NCBI GenBank assembly: GCA_964421085.1
Contig: CAYQVO010000004.1
Location: 61,951-125,950, forward strand
Direction of reading: 5' to 3'
DNA length: 64,000 nt
Origin: CAYQVO01 sp964421085
Lineage (GTDB): Bacteria > Bdellovibrionota_C > UBA2361 > CAYQVO01
Below, in pieces: positions 8,313 to 17,900 of the stretch. The first letter of the stretch is position 1; the number at the start of each line of letters is the position of its first letter. The notes beneath the pieces were generated by a model that saw only the letters and a program-made list of their open reading frames with translations, ran no database searches and was not told the origin of the DNA. Made by a program: the position numbers and the translations under genes.

Positions 8313-9564
8313 TTCGAATCAGTCTCTTTCTCCGGCGTTCATTCCTCGATCTGTTTCTTGCGATAGACTCTTCTCTCACTCTGTCTTCGAAAAGCTTCAG
8401 GTCGATGGAGTTCAGCAGCGAGAGCAGATCATAAAGTGAGTCCCGCTCCTCTTTGTTTTTCCGCATGTGGAACCGCTTGCTCCCTGCAGCAAGAAGGAAC
8501 CACAGGGTAAGAACGCCGTCAATACGCTCCCGTTCCCGGCGCGGCACCGCAAGGCCATGGAAGCATTTAAGCACGTGTTCGTGAATCTCGTCCTCATCCT
8601 GAAACCGCTCGAGGATGTTCAGAGACGCCGATTCAGGGCAGGCAAGAAAGAACGCGAAGCAGGACCAGATCATCGAGGTGCTGAACTCAACACCGTCCCG
8701 CACCGGCTCATCTATGGCGCTGATTGCGCGGCTGAAGGGAGAGCTTTCAGCGAGAAGGCTGTCGCCGTATTTTCCGAGTACCGGAAAGAGCAGCTTCAGA
8801 AGCGTGGATCTGTGGAGGAGCCGCAAAATCCCGAGGAGGTATCCGCTGAGAAGATCCTTTTTGAACTCTTCGTAAATGCGGACTGTTGAGCTGTTTCGGA
8901 TGAGGTTGACGTTGCGGAGGAGAGATTCCCAGGATTCGGGTTCGATTGAGAATCCGCTGCGGACGGCGTGCCGCACGACTCGTATCAGCCTTACAGGATC
9001 TTCAGCAAAACGGACATCCGGGTTTCCTATCACCCGGACAACACGGTTCCGGACATCTTCCATGCCGCCTGTATAATCTATAATCGACATGTTCGATGGG
9101 TCCAGGAAAAGGGCGTTGATTGTTATGTCGCGGCGGACCGCGTCCGTCTGCTCGTCTCCGTATGTATTGTCAGTGACGATAAGAAGATTGTCATCCGACT
9201 CTGAGACTTCCGATGAATCACGAAATGTCGAAACTTCCACGGTTTTCTGCCCGCGGAAAATCACGTGGACAAGCTTGAATCGCCGCCCGATTATCCTGCT
9301 GTTTCTGAAAAGTTCTTTGACTTCGCGGGGAGTTGCGTCAGTTGCAATGTCGAAGTCTTTTGGAATCTTGCCAAGAAGGAGGTCCCGGACTCCGCCCCCC
9401 ACAAGAAAGGCCCTGAAACCGAATCTCTGAAGACGGTACAGGATCTTCAGGGCGTCCGGATCAATCAGGCGCGTAGAAATCTGGTGGCTCTGCCGGTCAT
9501 AAACTGCCGCTCTGAGCTGTCCGGGGGTCCCTTTCCCCGTTTCATCGTTGTTTACTTCGTTCAT
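8305..9564 (-). CDS. pcnB: Poly(A) polymerase I / CCA-adding-type nucleotidyltransferase
   Basis: 419 residues. The nucleotidyltransferase head has LVGGGVRDLLLGKIPKDFDI, with the catalytic DxD in KDFDIATDA, followed by LFRNSRIIGRRFKLVHV. FAEDPVRLIRVVRHAVRSGF marks the RNA-binding junction. RIIGRRFKLVHV and the arginine-rich tail (RNRSRNERRRKR) favour PcnB over a CCA-adding enzyme. PcnB adds 3' poly(A) tails that mark RNA for decay. It is the first gene of the envelope block, with a 538-bp region without a convincing gene upstream. A CCA-adding role cannot be excluded by reading alone. Confidence 0.88.
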   Translation of the reverse strand: MNEVNNDETGKGTPGQLRAAVYDRQSHQISTRLIDPDALKILYRLQRFGFRAFLVGGGVRDLLLGKIPKDFDIATDATPREVKELFRNSRIIGRRFKLVHVIFRGQKTVEVSTFRDSSEVSESDDNLLIVTDNTYGDEQTDAVRRDITINALFLDPSNMSIIDYTGGMEDVRNRVVRVIGNPDVRFAEDPVRLIRVVRHAVRSGFSIEPESWESLLRNVNLIRNSSTVRIYEEFKKDLLSGYLLGILRLLHRSTLLKLLFPVLGKYGDSLLAESSPFSRAISAIDEPVRDGVEFSTSMIWSCFAFFLACPESASLNILERFQDEDEIHEHVLKCFHGLAVPRRERERIDGVLTLWFLLAAGSKRFHMRKNKEERDSLYDLLSLLNSIDLKLFEDRVREESIARNRSRNERRRKRLIRNG

Positions 9565-10102
9565 TTAAAATAACTATCTAACCTCTGTCTTCTTCGGACC
9601 GGCTTTTGACCGATATAGAATAATGACAGCGGCGCCTGGAAGCAATTCCAGGCGGTCTGGAGCACCTTTCAGAGAAAGAAGAAATGCCGGCGCGGTCCCC
9701 GGAGAGACAATGTCCATGCTGTTCACAAGTGAAGAGTGAATAATTTCGATTGCTTAAATCGGCTTGAAGATTTCAGAGGTTCTCTGGTTCGTCACCGGAT
9801 TCAATGGTTGTTCATGCCTTGATAAAATCCGCCTGACACAACAAACAGGACTCAAGCTGTTGATCTTGCAGGCTTTCAAATTCCAGGAAACTCGTACTTA
9901 AGTTGAAATCTGATTCTGTCGAGGTCTCAATTGAGAGGACGTGGACAGGAGTTAAGTAATTCGTCAACAGATTGCGTCCCATCGCCCACAGGTTGTTTTG
10001 TGTCAGGGCGGGGTAGCTGCAGATGATTCAGGAAGGTTGGCCCCACTTTACGCGGAATTACTGAGAGCACGAAAGAGAGTTGTAACTCACGGAGGAGCAC
10101 TT
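9565..10102. other. Gene-poor interval between pcnB and a small ORF, with one strong hairpin
   Basis: About 540 bases contain no convincing coding frame on either strand. The outstanding element is a perfect 9-bp stem at 9633-9654 (CGCCTGGAA / TTCCAGGCG) closed by GCAA, a GNRA tetraloop on the plus strand. No T-tract follows, so it is not a typical intrinsic terminator. The interval must hold the promoter of the minus-strand pcnB operon and of the plus-strand small gene. Confidence 0.45.
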
Positions 10103-10339
10103 ATGGTCAGGCCGATCTATGCACACGAACTGTGCGACCCGGACTTTTCCTGGTTGCTGAATACATTCCGGGAGAACAATCCTGAATACTTCGCCATTGA
10201 ATCCTCCTGCCTGCCGGTTATCCTCATCAATTTCGCTCCAGAACTGGAGAAAGAAGTCCAGCATGAATTCGAGAAAGACCAGTTTCCTGCCGTAGAAGAA
10301 TCGCCCACTGAAACTCACAAGGAACGGCAGAAGGCCTGA
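10103..10339 (+). CDS. Small uncharacterised protein (78 residues)
   Basis: The ATG at 10103 is chosen because GGAGGAG lies six bases upstream. The frame also opens earlier, but no better ribosome site is seen there. The product is soluble, acidic and ends in a charged tail. Central features are DPDFSWLLNTFRENNPEYF and a hydrophobic stretch LPVILINFAP. I recognise no family. It stands alone, facing the minus-strand genes, with an inverted-repeat element 17 bases after its stop codon. Confidence 0.5.
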   Translation: MVRPIYAHELCDPDFSWLLNTFRENNPEYFAIESSCLPVILINFAPELEKEVQHEFEKDQFPAVEESPTETHKERQKA

Positions 10340-10356
10340 ACCGCTGGAAAAAGCAG

Positions 10357-10470
10357 AAAAAGGACACCCAAAAAATCCAACCTCCGCATTCCAGCGGCTT
10401 TGACCCGCAGATAACCTTGTTTTATTATCGTGAACCCTGTGGGGGTGTTAAAAAGTGGGTGTCCTTTTTT
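10357..10470. repeat. Inverted-repeat element, copy 1 (MITE-like or long terminator)
   Basis: A 114-bp segment is bounded by AAAAAGGACACCCA and its exact reverse complement TGGGTGTCCTTTTT. The same termini bound a 134-bp element at 39738-39871. The interiors differ but share TTGTTTTA and the AAAAAGTGGGTGTCC right end. Both copies sit within a few bases of a minus-strand stop codon. The terminal A/T runs beside a GC-containing stem would also act as a bidirectional transcription terminator with a long loop. I see no target duplication or open frame inside. Confidence 0.7.
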
Positions 10471-10474
10471 GCGA

Positions 10475-10714
10475 TTAGAACGTCACCGTGAACGCCCCGG
10501 GCTCATGGTAGGGGTCTGTGATTGACTTATTCTCCTGGCTTTGAGACGGGGTCATGCGGGCATCTTTCATTTCCTGGATCCATCCCATGATTCCAAGAAG
10601 AACACTGATTCCGATTCCAAGGCCAATAAGGACGAAGATCATATTGCTGTCCGATGCGCCGGCTTCGCGGGTTTGATTGATTCGGAAGAGAGGAGAATTC
10701 GTCATACGAGTCAT
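10475..10714 (-). CDS. Small single-pass membrane protein
   Basis: 79 residues from an ATG at 10714; an ATG nine bases later or a TTG at 10750 are alternatives, and none has a clear ribosome site. One strong membrane helix MIFVLIGLGIGISVLLGIMG is followed by a charged C-terminal tail with KDARMTPSQSQEN. No family recognised. It lies directly after the phosphomannomutase gene on the same strand and ends four bases from the inverted-repeat element, so it is probably the last cistron of that transcript. The possibility that it is not a gene remains. Confidence 0.4.
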   Translation of the reverse strand: MTRMTNSPLFRINQTREAGASDSNMIFVLIGLGIGISVLLGIMGWIQEMKDARMTPSQSQENKSITDPYHEPGAFTVTF

Positions 10715-10755
10715 CCAGGCGTTTATATTTAGATTGCGTACCGGGAGCAATTGTA

Positions 10756-12144
10756 TCAGGAATTTTCGACTTCGTACCGCAGCGCTTCAACTTTGGCTGT
10801 TACAATGTTTTGATATTCCTTCAATGACTGCTCATCTTCGGCCTCAAACCGCATAATCATGCAGGAGACTGTATTTGATGCCCGCACAAGAGCCCACCCT
10901 TTTGGGAATGTAATCCTGGCGCCATCGAGCGTTACCACCGGGTAATCGGCTGAGAAATGCTCCGCGAGCTGAACAGGGACAAGAAACTTGGTGGTTTCCG
11001 AACAATCCACTTGGATTTCCGGCGTGGAACATACAGGAGGGAGATCCGCGGCCAACTGGGAAACAGGACCGTCCCATTTGCTGACAATCTCTGCGAAGCG
11101 GGCGGAGGCATAAACAGCATCGTCAAAACCATAGAACCGGTGCCTGAAGAAAATGTGTCCTGCGAGCTCCCCAGCCAGTTCCGCGTCCGTTTCCTGAAGT
11201 TTTTTCTTCAAAAGGGAATGGCCGGTTTTCCACATCACAGCCGTTGCGCCTCGTTTCTCGAGGTCCTCAAAAAGCCTGTTACTGCACTTAACATCTCCAA
11301 TAATCGTGGCGCCCGGTTTTTCTTTAAGTATCTCTCTCGCATAAATAAGCAGAAGTATGTCGGCAAAAATATTCTGTCCCTGTTCATCGACGACGCCGAT
11401 TCGGTCCGCGTCACCATCCCAGCCGATCCCGAAATCGGCGCCATATTCCCGTACTGCGGCGCTGAGTTTAACGGTGTATTTCGGCACAGTTGGATCCGGA
11501 TGGTGATTTGGAAAATTACCGTCGGGGTCGCAGAAGAGTTCCACAAGTTCGACACCAAGGCTTTTCAGTACGGCCACACCCGTCATTCCGCCGACTCCGT
11601 TCCCTGCATCAACGACCACCTTCAGCTTCCGAAGGCCCATGTGAGGCCGGCAGTTCGCGACAATGTCCTCGACATATTCCGGGATGATATTTTCTTCCGA
11701 AATCCTGCCTTTCTTTTCCGCACCCGGGGAGTCGCAATCCAGCCCTTCCATTCTTATGCGGAGATCCTGGATTTGCGCACCGGAAAGTGTTTGAGTGCCG
11801 TAGCAGAGCTTGAATCCGTTCATGTCGGGAGGATTGTGGCTTCCTGTCACCTGAATTCCCGCATCGAATCCGCGCTTCATTATCGAGTAATAGAGAACGG
11901 GTGAAGGGACCATTCCAGTGATTGTCACATCGATGCCTTCATCAACGGCCCCTCTGGAAAGAGACGAAGCAAAGGGCCTTGATGAATGCCTGCAGTCGTA
12001 GCCGACCACCATTTTCTTCTTTCCATCTTCCCTCAGCTTGATCGCGAACACCCTGCCCAGAGCGTAAGCGAACTCTTCGTTCAACTCCCGGCCGACCACC
12101 CCTCTAATGTCGTATTCACGGAAAATAACGGGGCTTACTCGCAT
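10756..12144 (-). CDS. Phosphomannomutase / phosphoglucomutase
   Basis: 462 residues of the alpha-D-phosphohexomutase family (AlgC/ManB type). FREYDIRGVVGRELN starts the protein. The active-site serine lies in QVTGSHNPPDMNG, the metal-binding loop is GIGWDGDADRIG, and the sugar-binding loop is GELAGHIFF, with GELAGH replacing the usual GExSGH. It interconverts mannose or glucose 6-phosphate and 1-phosphate, feeding nucleotide-sugar synthesis for LPS and exopolysaccharide. A signature change in the sugar-binding loop leaves substrate preference open. The SurA-like gene ends eight bases upstream. Confidence 0.92.
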   Translation of the reverse strand: MRVSPVIFREYDIRGVVGRELNEEFAYALGRVFAIKLREDGKKKMVVGYDCRHSSRPFASSLSRGAVDEGIDVTITGMVPSPVLYYSIMKRGFDAGIQVTGSHNPPDMNGFKLCYGTQTLSGAQIQDLRIRMEGLDCDSPGAEKKGRISEENIIPEYVEDIVANCRPHMGLRKLKVVVDAGNGVGGMTGVAVLKSLGVELVELFCDPDGNFPNHHPDPTVPKYTVKLSAAVREYGADFGIGWDGDADRIGVVDEQGQNIFADILLLIYAREILKEKPGATIIGDVKCSNRLFEDLEKRGATAVMWKTGHSLLKKKLQETDAELAGELAGHIFFRHRFYGFDDAVYASARFAEIVSKWDGPVSQLAADLPPVCSTPEIQVDCSETTKFLVPVQLAEHFSADYPVVTLDGARITFPKGWALVRASNTVSCMIMRFEAEDEQSLKEYQNIVTAKVEALRYEVENS

Positions 12145-12152
12145 TCCTGTAC

Positions 12153-13109
12153 TCAGATTTTTTTATCGATGGTGTGATGTTTCTGAAGATCAGTCATGAA
12201 GAATGAATTGAACTTGTCTTCCATCTTCGACTTCGACAGCTCGGCGCGCGCTTCCGCCATGAGACGTTCATCTCTTTCTTCCCCGCCGCTGAACCGCTTG
12301 TCCACCCTGATGACACGCAGGCTGTCGCCTGTATCTATCACCCCGCTCACTTCGCCTTCCTTCAGTGGAAAAACAGCTTCGAAAATCTGCGGATTCAGGT
12401 CTTTTTCCTCGACAATACCAAGACTTCCTCCCTCTGTTTTTTCAGGCCCTTCAGAGTATTTTTTCGCAACATCCTCAAACGATTCGCCGCTTTCGAGAGC
12501 ATCGGTGGCCTCTTTCATCATTGCTGCCGCATCGGTCTGACTCCGTCCTTTCGTTGAAATCAGTATCTGACGGATCTGCATCTGACTCGACGCACCGCTT
12601 TTCCCCACTCTCTCTTCAAGAAATTTTTCGACCTCTTCATCGGACACACTCACATTTCCGCGCACAAAGGCGGAAGCAAGGCGGGATTTCAGAATCTCAA
12701 CCTTGATTTCCTGCCGGTATCTTCCGAGATCGATCCCTTCCTTTTTCAGCGCGGCTTCGAATTCGCCGCGGCTCATCTTGTTCCGTCCCGCAACCTCGAT
12801 TATGTAGTTGTCCACATCACCATCGTTGACCTGCATCTTCCTTGAATCCGCTTCGGCAATGATGAGACGTTCGAAAATGATCTGTTCAAGGGTACGCTTT
12901 GCTTCAATATCGGACCCGGCCTCCGCAAGCGTGATCCGGCGCGGCGGCTGCAGGCGCTTTGAAAGCTCCTGAAGCGTTATGGGGTGTCCATCGACACTGG
13001 CGACGACCGCGTCGATTATAATCTGCGGAGGATCTTCGGCCTGCGCCGCAGAATGAAACATGAAGAAGAGAAAGGCGGAGAGAATAGACAGCCTGACGTA
13101 GTTTCGCAT
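12153..13109 (-). CDS. SurA-like periplasmic chaperone / peptidyl-prolyl isomerase
   Basis: 318 residues from the ATG that begins a signal peptide (MRNYVRLSILSAFLFFMFHS, cleavage after AQA). Residues 28-150 form a SurA-N type chaperone domain with IDAVVASVDGHPITLQEL. One parvulin/PpiC domain follows (about 175-275), with IRQILI, YSEGPEKTEGGSLGIV and VFPLKEGEVSGVI. SurA proteins often have two parvulin domains; here there is one. The expected role is escorting outer-membrane proteins across the periplasm. It follows mfd by 74 bases. Confidence 0.85.
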   Translation of the reverse strand: MRNYVRLSILSAFLFFMFHSAAQAEDPPQIIIDAVVASVDGHPITLQELSKRLQPPRRITLAEAGSDIEAKRTLEQIIFERLIIAEADSRKMQVNDGDVDNYIIEVAGRNKMSRGEFEAALKKEGIDLGRYRQEIKVEILKSRLASAFVRGNVSVSDEEVEKFLEERVGKSGASSQMQIRQILISTKGRSQTDAAAMMKEATDALESGESFEDVAKKYSEGPEKTEGGSLGIVEEKDLNPQIFEAVFPLKEGEVSGVIDTGDSLRVIRVDKRFSGGEERDERLMAEARAELSKSKMEDKFNSFFMTDLQKHHTIDKKI

Positions 13110-13183
13110 GGTGAAAATAATAATGGTTCGGTTGGGTAAACGCAACGGGCGGGGTTCCGTATCTCCGAAGGATCTCCGTCCAG

Positions 13184-16100
13184 TCACTGCTCCAGTCCAT
13201 GAAGCAGCTCCTCAGTAGCGGTAAAAAGCCTCCGGAGAAGATTTTCACTTTCGCAGTCGAACTTCATTGAGAGTGCGAGATTTTTGCTGAACTTGAACTC
13301 ATCGGAACGCTCTTTGACCAGATTCATGATTCTCGCCGCATCGACCGTTGCGCGCGGACTGAAATACAAAGTGAACCCATGCGCCGACTGCTCTGCCCGC
13401 AATACACCGTACCGTTTCAGAAGAGCGCGATACCGCATCAGCTCGGTAAGGTTTTCGACTTCCTCCGGCAGAGGTCCGAACCTGTCTTCGATTTCATGAG
13501 AAAGTTCGGAGGCCTCATCCGTTTCACTGAGGGAAGCGAAGCGCTGGTATAGAACAAGCCTCTCAGATATATCAGGAATGTACGCATCGGGAATATATGC
13601 GCTCGAAGAAATCTTTACTTCGGGATCTATCGATTCTTCGAGGCTCAGTTCTTCACCCTTGAGATTGAGAATAGCTTCTTTGAGTATCTTCGAGTAAAGC
13701 TCGTAGCCGACAGCGACAACACTGCCCGACTGTTCGCGTCCGAGCAGATTTCCCGCTCCCCTGATCTCCAGATCCCGAATTGCGAGATTGAAACCGAGCC
13801 CCAGATCATCGAGCGACTGAAGCGCTTTCAGACGCTTTTGCGCCTCCAGCCCGAGTTTGCGGGATTCAGGTATCAGGAAATACGCGTACGCCTGCCTGTC
13901 GCTTCGCCCGACCCTCCCCCTCAGCTGATAGAGCTGTGCGAGTCCGTATCTGTCGGCACGGTCGACAATTATCGTGTTGGTGTGAGGCATATCGATACCC
14001 GATTCGATAATTGTGGTGCACACCAGGACATCGAAATCACCCGCAAGGAAACTGAGTATAACAGGCTCGAGCCGGCTCTCTCCCATCTGGCCGTGCGCAT
14101 AACGGAATCTTGCTTCGGGCACAAGTCTGGAGAGTTCCGCAGTGATCACATCAATAGAGTCGATCCTGTTGTGCACAAAGAAGCACTGTCCCCCTCTGTG
14201 CACTTCGCGCATGATTGCGTCCCGAATCAAGTTTTCATCATAAGTGGAGATATATGTGCGGATGGCCCGGCGATCCACCGGCGGAGTGCTTATTATGCTG
14301 ATGTCGCGGATCCCGAGAAGCGACATGTGCAGGGTCCTTGGTATCGGCGTGGCCGTCATCGTGAGGACGTCGACATTTTTCTTGAACTGCTTCAGACGCT
14401 CCTTCTGAGCGACACCGAACCGGTGCTCTTCGTCTATTATGAGAAGCCCCAGATCCTTGAACTGCACATCGCGGCTGAGGAGGCGGTGAGTGCCTATGAC
14501 TATGTCTATATCGCCCGACTCGACCTTTTCCAGCGTCGACTTGTTTGCCTTGCTGTCGTAAAAACGGCTCAGAGCTCCTATTTTCACCGGGTAATCCCGG
14601 AACCGGTCCAGAAAAGTCCGGTAGTGCTGCTCTGCAAGGATGGTGGTTGGCACCAGAACCGCGACCTGACGGGCATGCTGAATGGATTTATAGGCGGCGC
14701 GGATCGCAACTTCTGTTTTTCCAAACCCGACATCTCCGCAGACAAGACGGTCCATGATCTTGTGAGAGGCCATATCCATCAGTGTTTCATCGATGGCTTT
14801 GAGCTGATCGGGCGTTTCATCATACGCGAAATAATNNNNNNNNNNCGGCGAAACGTTCGTCTTCGGCACCCGGAACGTCGAAATGCCACCCCTTTGCGAC
14901 ACTCCGGGCCGCGTAAAGTCTGACAAGATCTCCGGCAAGCGAGGCAACGGATGCCCGCACTTTCTGTTTTGTCTTTACCCACCTCTGCGGTGAGCCAAGC
15001 TTGTCCAGCGCCGGTACCTGGCCCTCCTGCGCCACGAATTTCTGTATCCTCGCGATGTTCTGCACGGGGAGATAGAGGCGGCTGTCTGCATAATCGATCT
15101 GGAAAAAATCGCCGATTGTGTCGTCGATGCTCAGCTGTTTCAGACCTTTGTATATTCCGATTCCGTAGTCTACATGGACCACATAATCGTCTTCCTGAAG
15201 GTTTGAGATTGAATTCAGGAGCTTCTTGAGACTTGTCTTCGCGTGACGCTTCGATCGGTATGATCTCTCCGCAAAGATTTCGTTTTCCGATATGAAGCAG
15301 ACTTTCTGTGCGGGAAGCCTGAAGCCGTCGGTCAGATACCCGGAAAGAATGACAAGCGGCCAGCGCCGGCCGCTCTGCATCCACCCAAGACCGGTCTGAT
15401 CGCCGAGATGGGCGTCAAGATCAAGATCGAGAAGATATCGCCTGAGCCTCTCTGCGCGGACAGTCGATCCCACTGTAAATGCGATGTCGAACTTCTGCTT
15501 CCGCCACTTTGTTACGTGTTCGAGAAGCGGCTGGAGAGCCGAACCTGTGCCCACTTTCGTTTTGAGCGCTGCGGCAAGCTCGGTGTTGGAAAGGGTTGTA
15601 AAAGTCCGGATATCGGAGTTCTCCTCCTCTTTGCCTTCGATGACATGCACATCGTCGATGAAATAAAGCTCGTGGTTCTCTATCTGCTGAAAAAGCTCAT
15701 CGGCGGAAAAATACAGCTCCTCTTTTTCAGGGATGAGGTAGTGCTCGGTCGAGAAACGTTCTTCGTGCTCTGCGACAAGGCCAAGAAACGCGTCGAGAGA
15801 ATTTTTCATGCCGAGTTCATCGTCAATTACAATCACGCATCCTTCCGGCAGGTAGGTAAACAGGCTCGCATTAAGGCCCCCCGAGAAGGGCTGCATCAGC
15901 TCAATCCCGGGAAATGACGCGCCCGTCCTCAGAAGTCGTATGACACGCGCTACCTCTCGCGGCGGCAGCTCGAGCGCCCGTCCGCGGGCTTTGATGCGGC
16001 TGACCATTTCGTGAAAAGGCGCCTGGTCGAAGAAATATTCCCGCGCAGGAAGGATCAGGATCTCGTCGAGATCTTTTACAGTACGCTGCGTATCACAGTC

Positions 16101-16652
16101 GAATTCCTTAAGCGCCTCTATTGTTTCACCCGCGAAATGAATACGGACTGGATTTGCGGCTCCCGGCGGAAAAACATCAATCACTGTTCCGCGCAGGGCG
16201 CATTCACCTGTTTCCTCGACAAGTGACACGTCGATGTATCCGAGCGCGACAAGCCGCGCATGGATATCATCGCGGCCAAATCCGTCATCGCGCCGGATCA
16301 GACACCGTGATCGCGTTATATATGAAGGATCGAGAAGCCGCTGGGATAGTGTGTCAATAGATGCGATGCAGACGAAATTTTCGACGGTCAGCAGACTGTT
16401 GAGAACCTCGATTCGTTCTCCTGAAATGAAGTTTTGCGGTGAGAGGGGTTCAAACGGGAGAAGGTCCCAGTCCGGGAAGGTGAAGACTCCCTCGTTCCCG
16501 AGGAAAAATCGCAGGTCGGATTCGAGACTTTCGGCACGCTTCTTGTCCCTGCACAGAACAAGAACACGCTTCTTTTCGCCGGCGAGATCAGCAACAAGCC
16601 ATCCGCGCGACGAGCCGTTCAATCCCAAATACCGTTTTCTCGTGGTGTTCAT
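13184..16652 (-). CDS. mfd: Transcription-repair coupling factor Mfd (interrupted by a 10-N spacer)
   Basis: The N-terminal half (RNA polymerase- and UvrA-interaction regions) and the C-terminal helicase half (Walker A GDVGFGKTE, DEEH box IIDEEHRFG, TATPIPRTL, RGRVGRSDRQAYAYF) lie in different frames only because ten Ns at 14836-14845 were inserted. Without them the frame reads ...ERFA-D-YFAYDETPDQ..., one-to-one with other Mfd proteins, and gives about 1152 residues from the ATG at 16652. An alternative ATG 33 bases upstream adds 11 unlikely residues. Mfd removes stalled RNA polymerase and recruits UvrA. The gene is divergent from pilT. Confidence 0.95.
14836..14845. other. Assembly spacer of 10 Ns inside mfd
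   Basis: Ten Ns break the frame of mfd. The flanking minus-strand bases GCCG and ATTATT join directly to codons Ala-Asp-Tyr-Phe, restoring both frame and the expected family length, so the true gap length is probably zero or a multiple of three close to zero. Confidence 0.9.
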
Positions 16653-16810
16653 AAGGAGGATGTCCGAGGAGCAACGATGACACATTGTCTCAGCATTTCA
16701 AAAAAAGCGGAAGCGGGCCCGAATTCGAGGATTTTGTATTCAGATGACGGCGCCGGTTGGACGATAAATAAAGTGTACGGAACGACAGATCCGTCGACAC
16801 AGGAACGCAT

Positions 16811-17875
16811 ATGGATATAACCAAACTACTGGAATTTACGCACCAGCAGGAGGCATCCGACCTTCACATCAGTGCCGGTGAGCCGCCGATGATGCGCATA
16901 CACGGCAGCATGAAAAAGGTGAAGATGCCGCCCCTTACCTCAGAGCAGACCCACGCGATGATCTATGACATCATGGGCGACTCGCAGCGAAAACATTTCG
17001 AAGAACACAGCGAACTCGACTTCTCCATGCAGCTCGGCGAGATTGCCCGTTTCCGCGTAAATGTATTCCGTCAGAACCGGGGTCTCGGCGCGGTCTTTCG
17101 CAAGATCCCTTTTGAAATTCTCTCTCTTGAACAGCTCGGGATGCCGCCCATTCTCGGCGATCTGACGAACCGCGAAAAAGGGCTGGTTCTCGTCACAGGT
17201 CCCACTGGTTCGGGCAAATCCACCACGCTGGCCGCAATGATCGACGTAATAAACAACACGAAAGAAGGGCACATCCTGACGATAGAAGATCCCATCGAGT
17301 TCATTCATAAGTCAAAAAAGTGCCTGGTAAATCAGCGCGAAGTGGGGCCGCATACACACGCGTTTTCAAACGCCCTCCGCGCGGCACTCCGCGAAGATCC
17401 TGATTACATACTTGTGGGTGAGATGAGGGATCTGGAGACTATTCAGCTCGCTCTTACAGCGGCTGAGACGGGTCACCTTGTCTTTGGAACACTGCACACA
17501 TCGAGCGCTCCAAAAACAGTGGATCGTGTTATCGACGTTTTCCCGCCGAATCAGCAGGCGCAGGTCCGGGCCATGTTCTCCGAGTCAATTCAGGCGATCA
17601 TCACCCAGACTCTCTGCAGAAAGACTGGCGGCGGGCGTGTAGCCGCTCTTGAAATTCTTCTCGGGACGACCGCGGTGAGAAACCTTATCCGCGAGGGGAA
17701 GATTCATCAGCTTCCGAGCACAATGCAGACCTCTCAGCAGAAGGGAATGCAGACCCTGGAAATGCATCTTATTGAACTGGTGGACAGAGGGCTTATCTCG
17801 AGAGAAGTCGCAATCGAGAAGACAGGGAACCCGGATATGTTCAAAGAGCTGGATGAATCAGCAAAGAAAAGATAA
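16811..17875 (+). CDS. pilT: Type IV pilus retraction ATPase PilT
   Basis: 354 residues. The N-terminal PAS-like domain includes ASDLHISAGEPPMMRIHG. Walker A is GPTGSGKST, the Asp box is ILTIEDPIEF, Walker B is YILVGEMRD, and the His box HLVFGTLHTSS follows. The C-terminal AVRNLIREGKIHQL corresponds to the AIRNLIRE retraction motif. PilT depolymerises type IV pili to drive twitching and DNA uptake. A paralogue follows 25 bases downstream. No pilus assembly genes are in the window, so the partner system is elsewhere. Confidence 0.96.
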   Translation: MDITKLLEFTHQQEASDLHISAGEPPMMRIHGSMKKVKMPPLTSEQTHAMIYDIMGDSQRKHFEEHSELDFSMQLGEIARFRVNVFRQNRGLGAVFRKIPFEILSLEQLGMPPILGDLTNREKGLVLVTGPTGSGKSTTLAAMIDVINNTKEGHILTIEDPIEFIHKSKKCLVNQREVGPHTHAFSNALRAALREDPDYILVGEMRDLETIQLALTAAETGHLVFGTLHTSSAPKTVDRVIDVFPPNQQAQVRAMFSESIQAIITQTLCRKTGGGRVAALEILLGTTAVRNLIREGKIHQLPSTMQTSQQKGMQTLEMHLIELVDRGLISREVAIEKTGNPDMFKELDESAKKR

Positions 17876-17900
17876 GGGAAGATTTTTTAAGGAGCACTAA

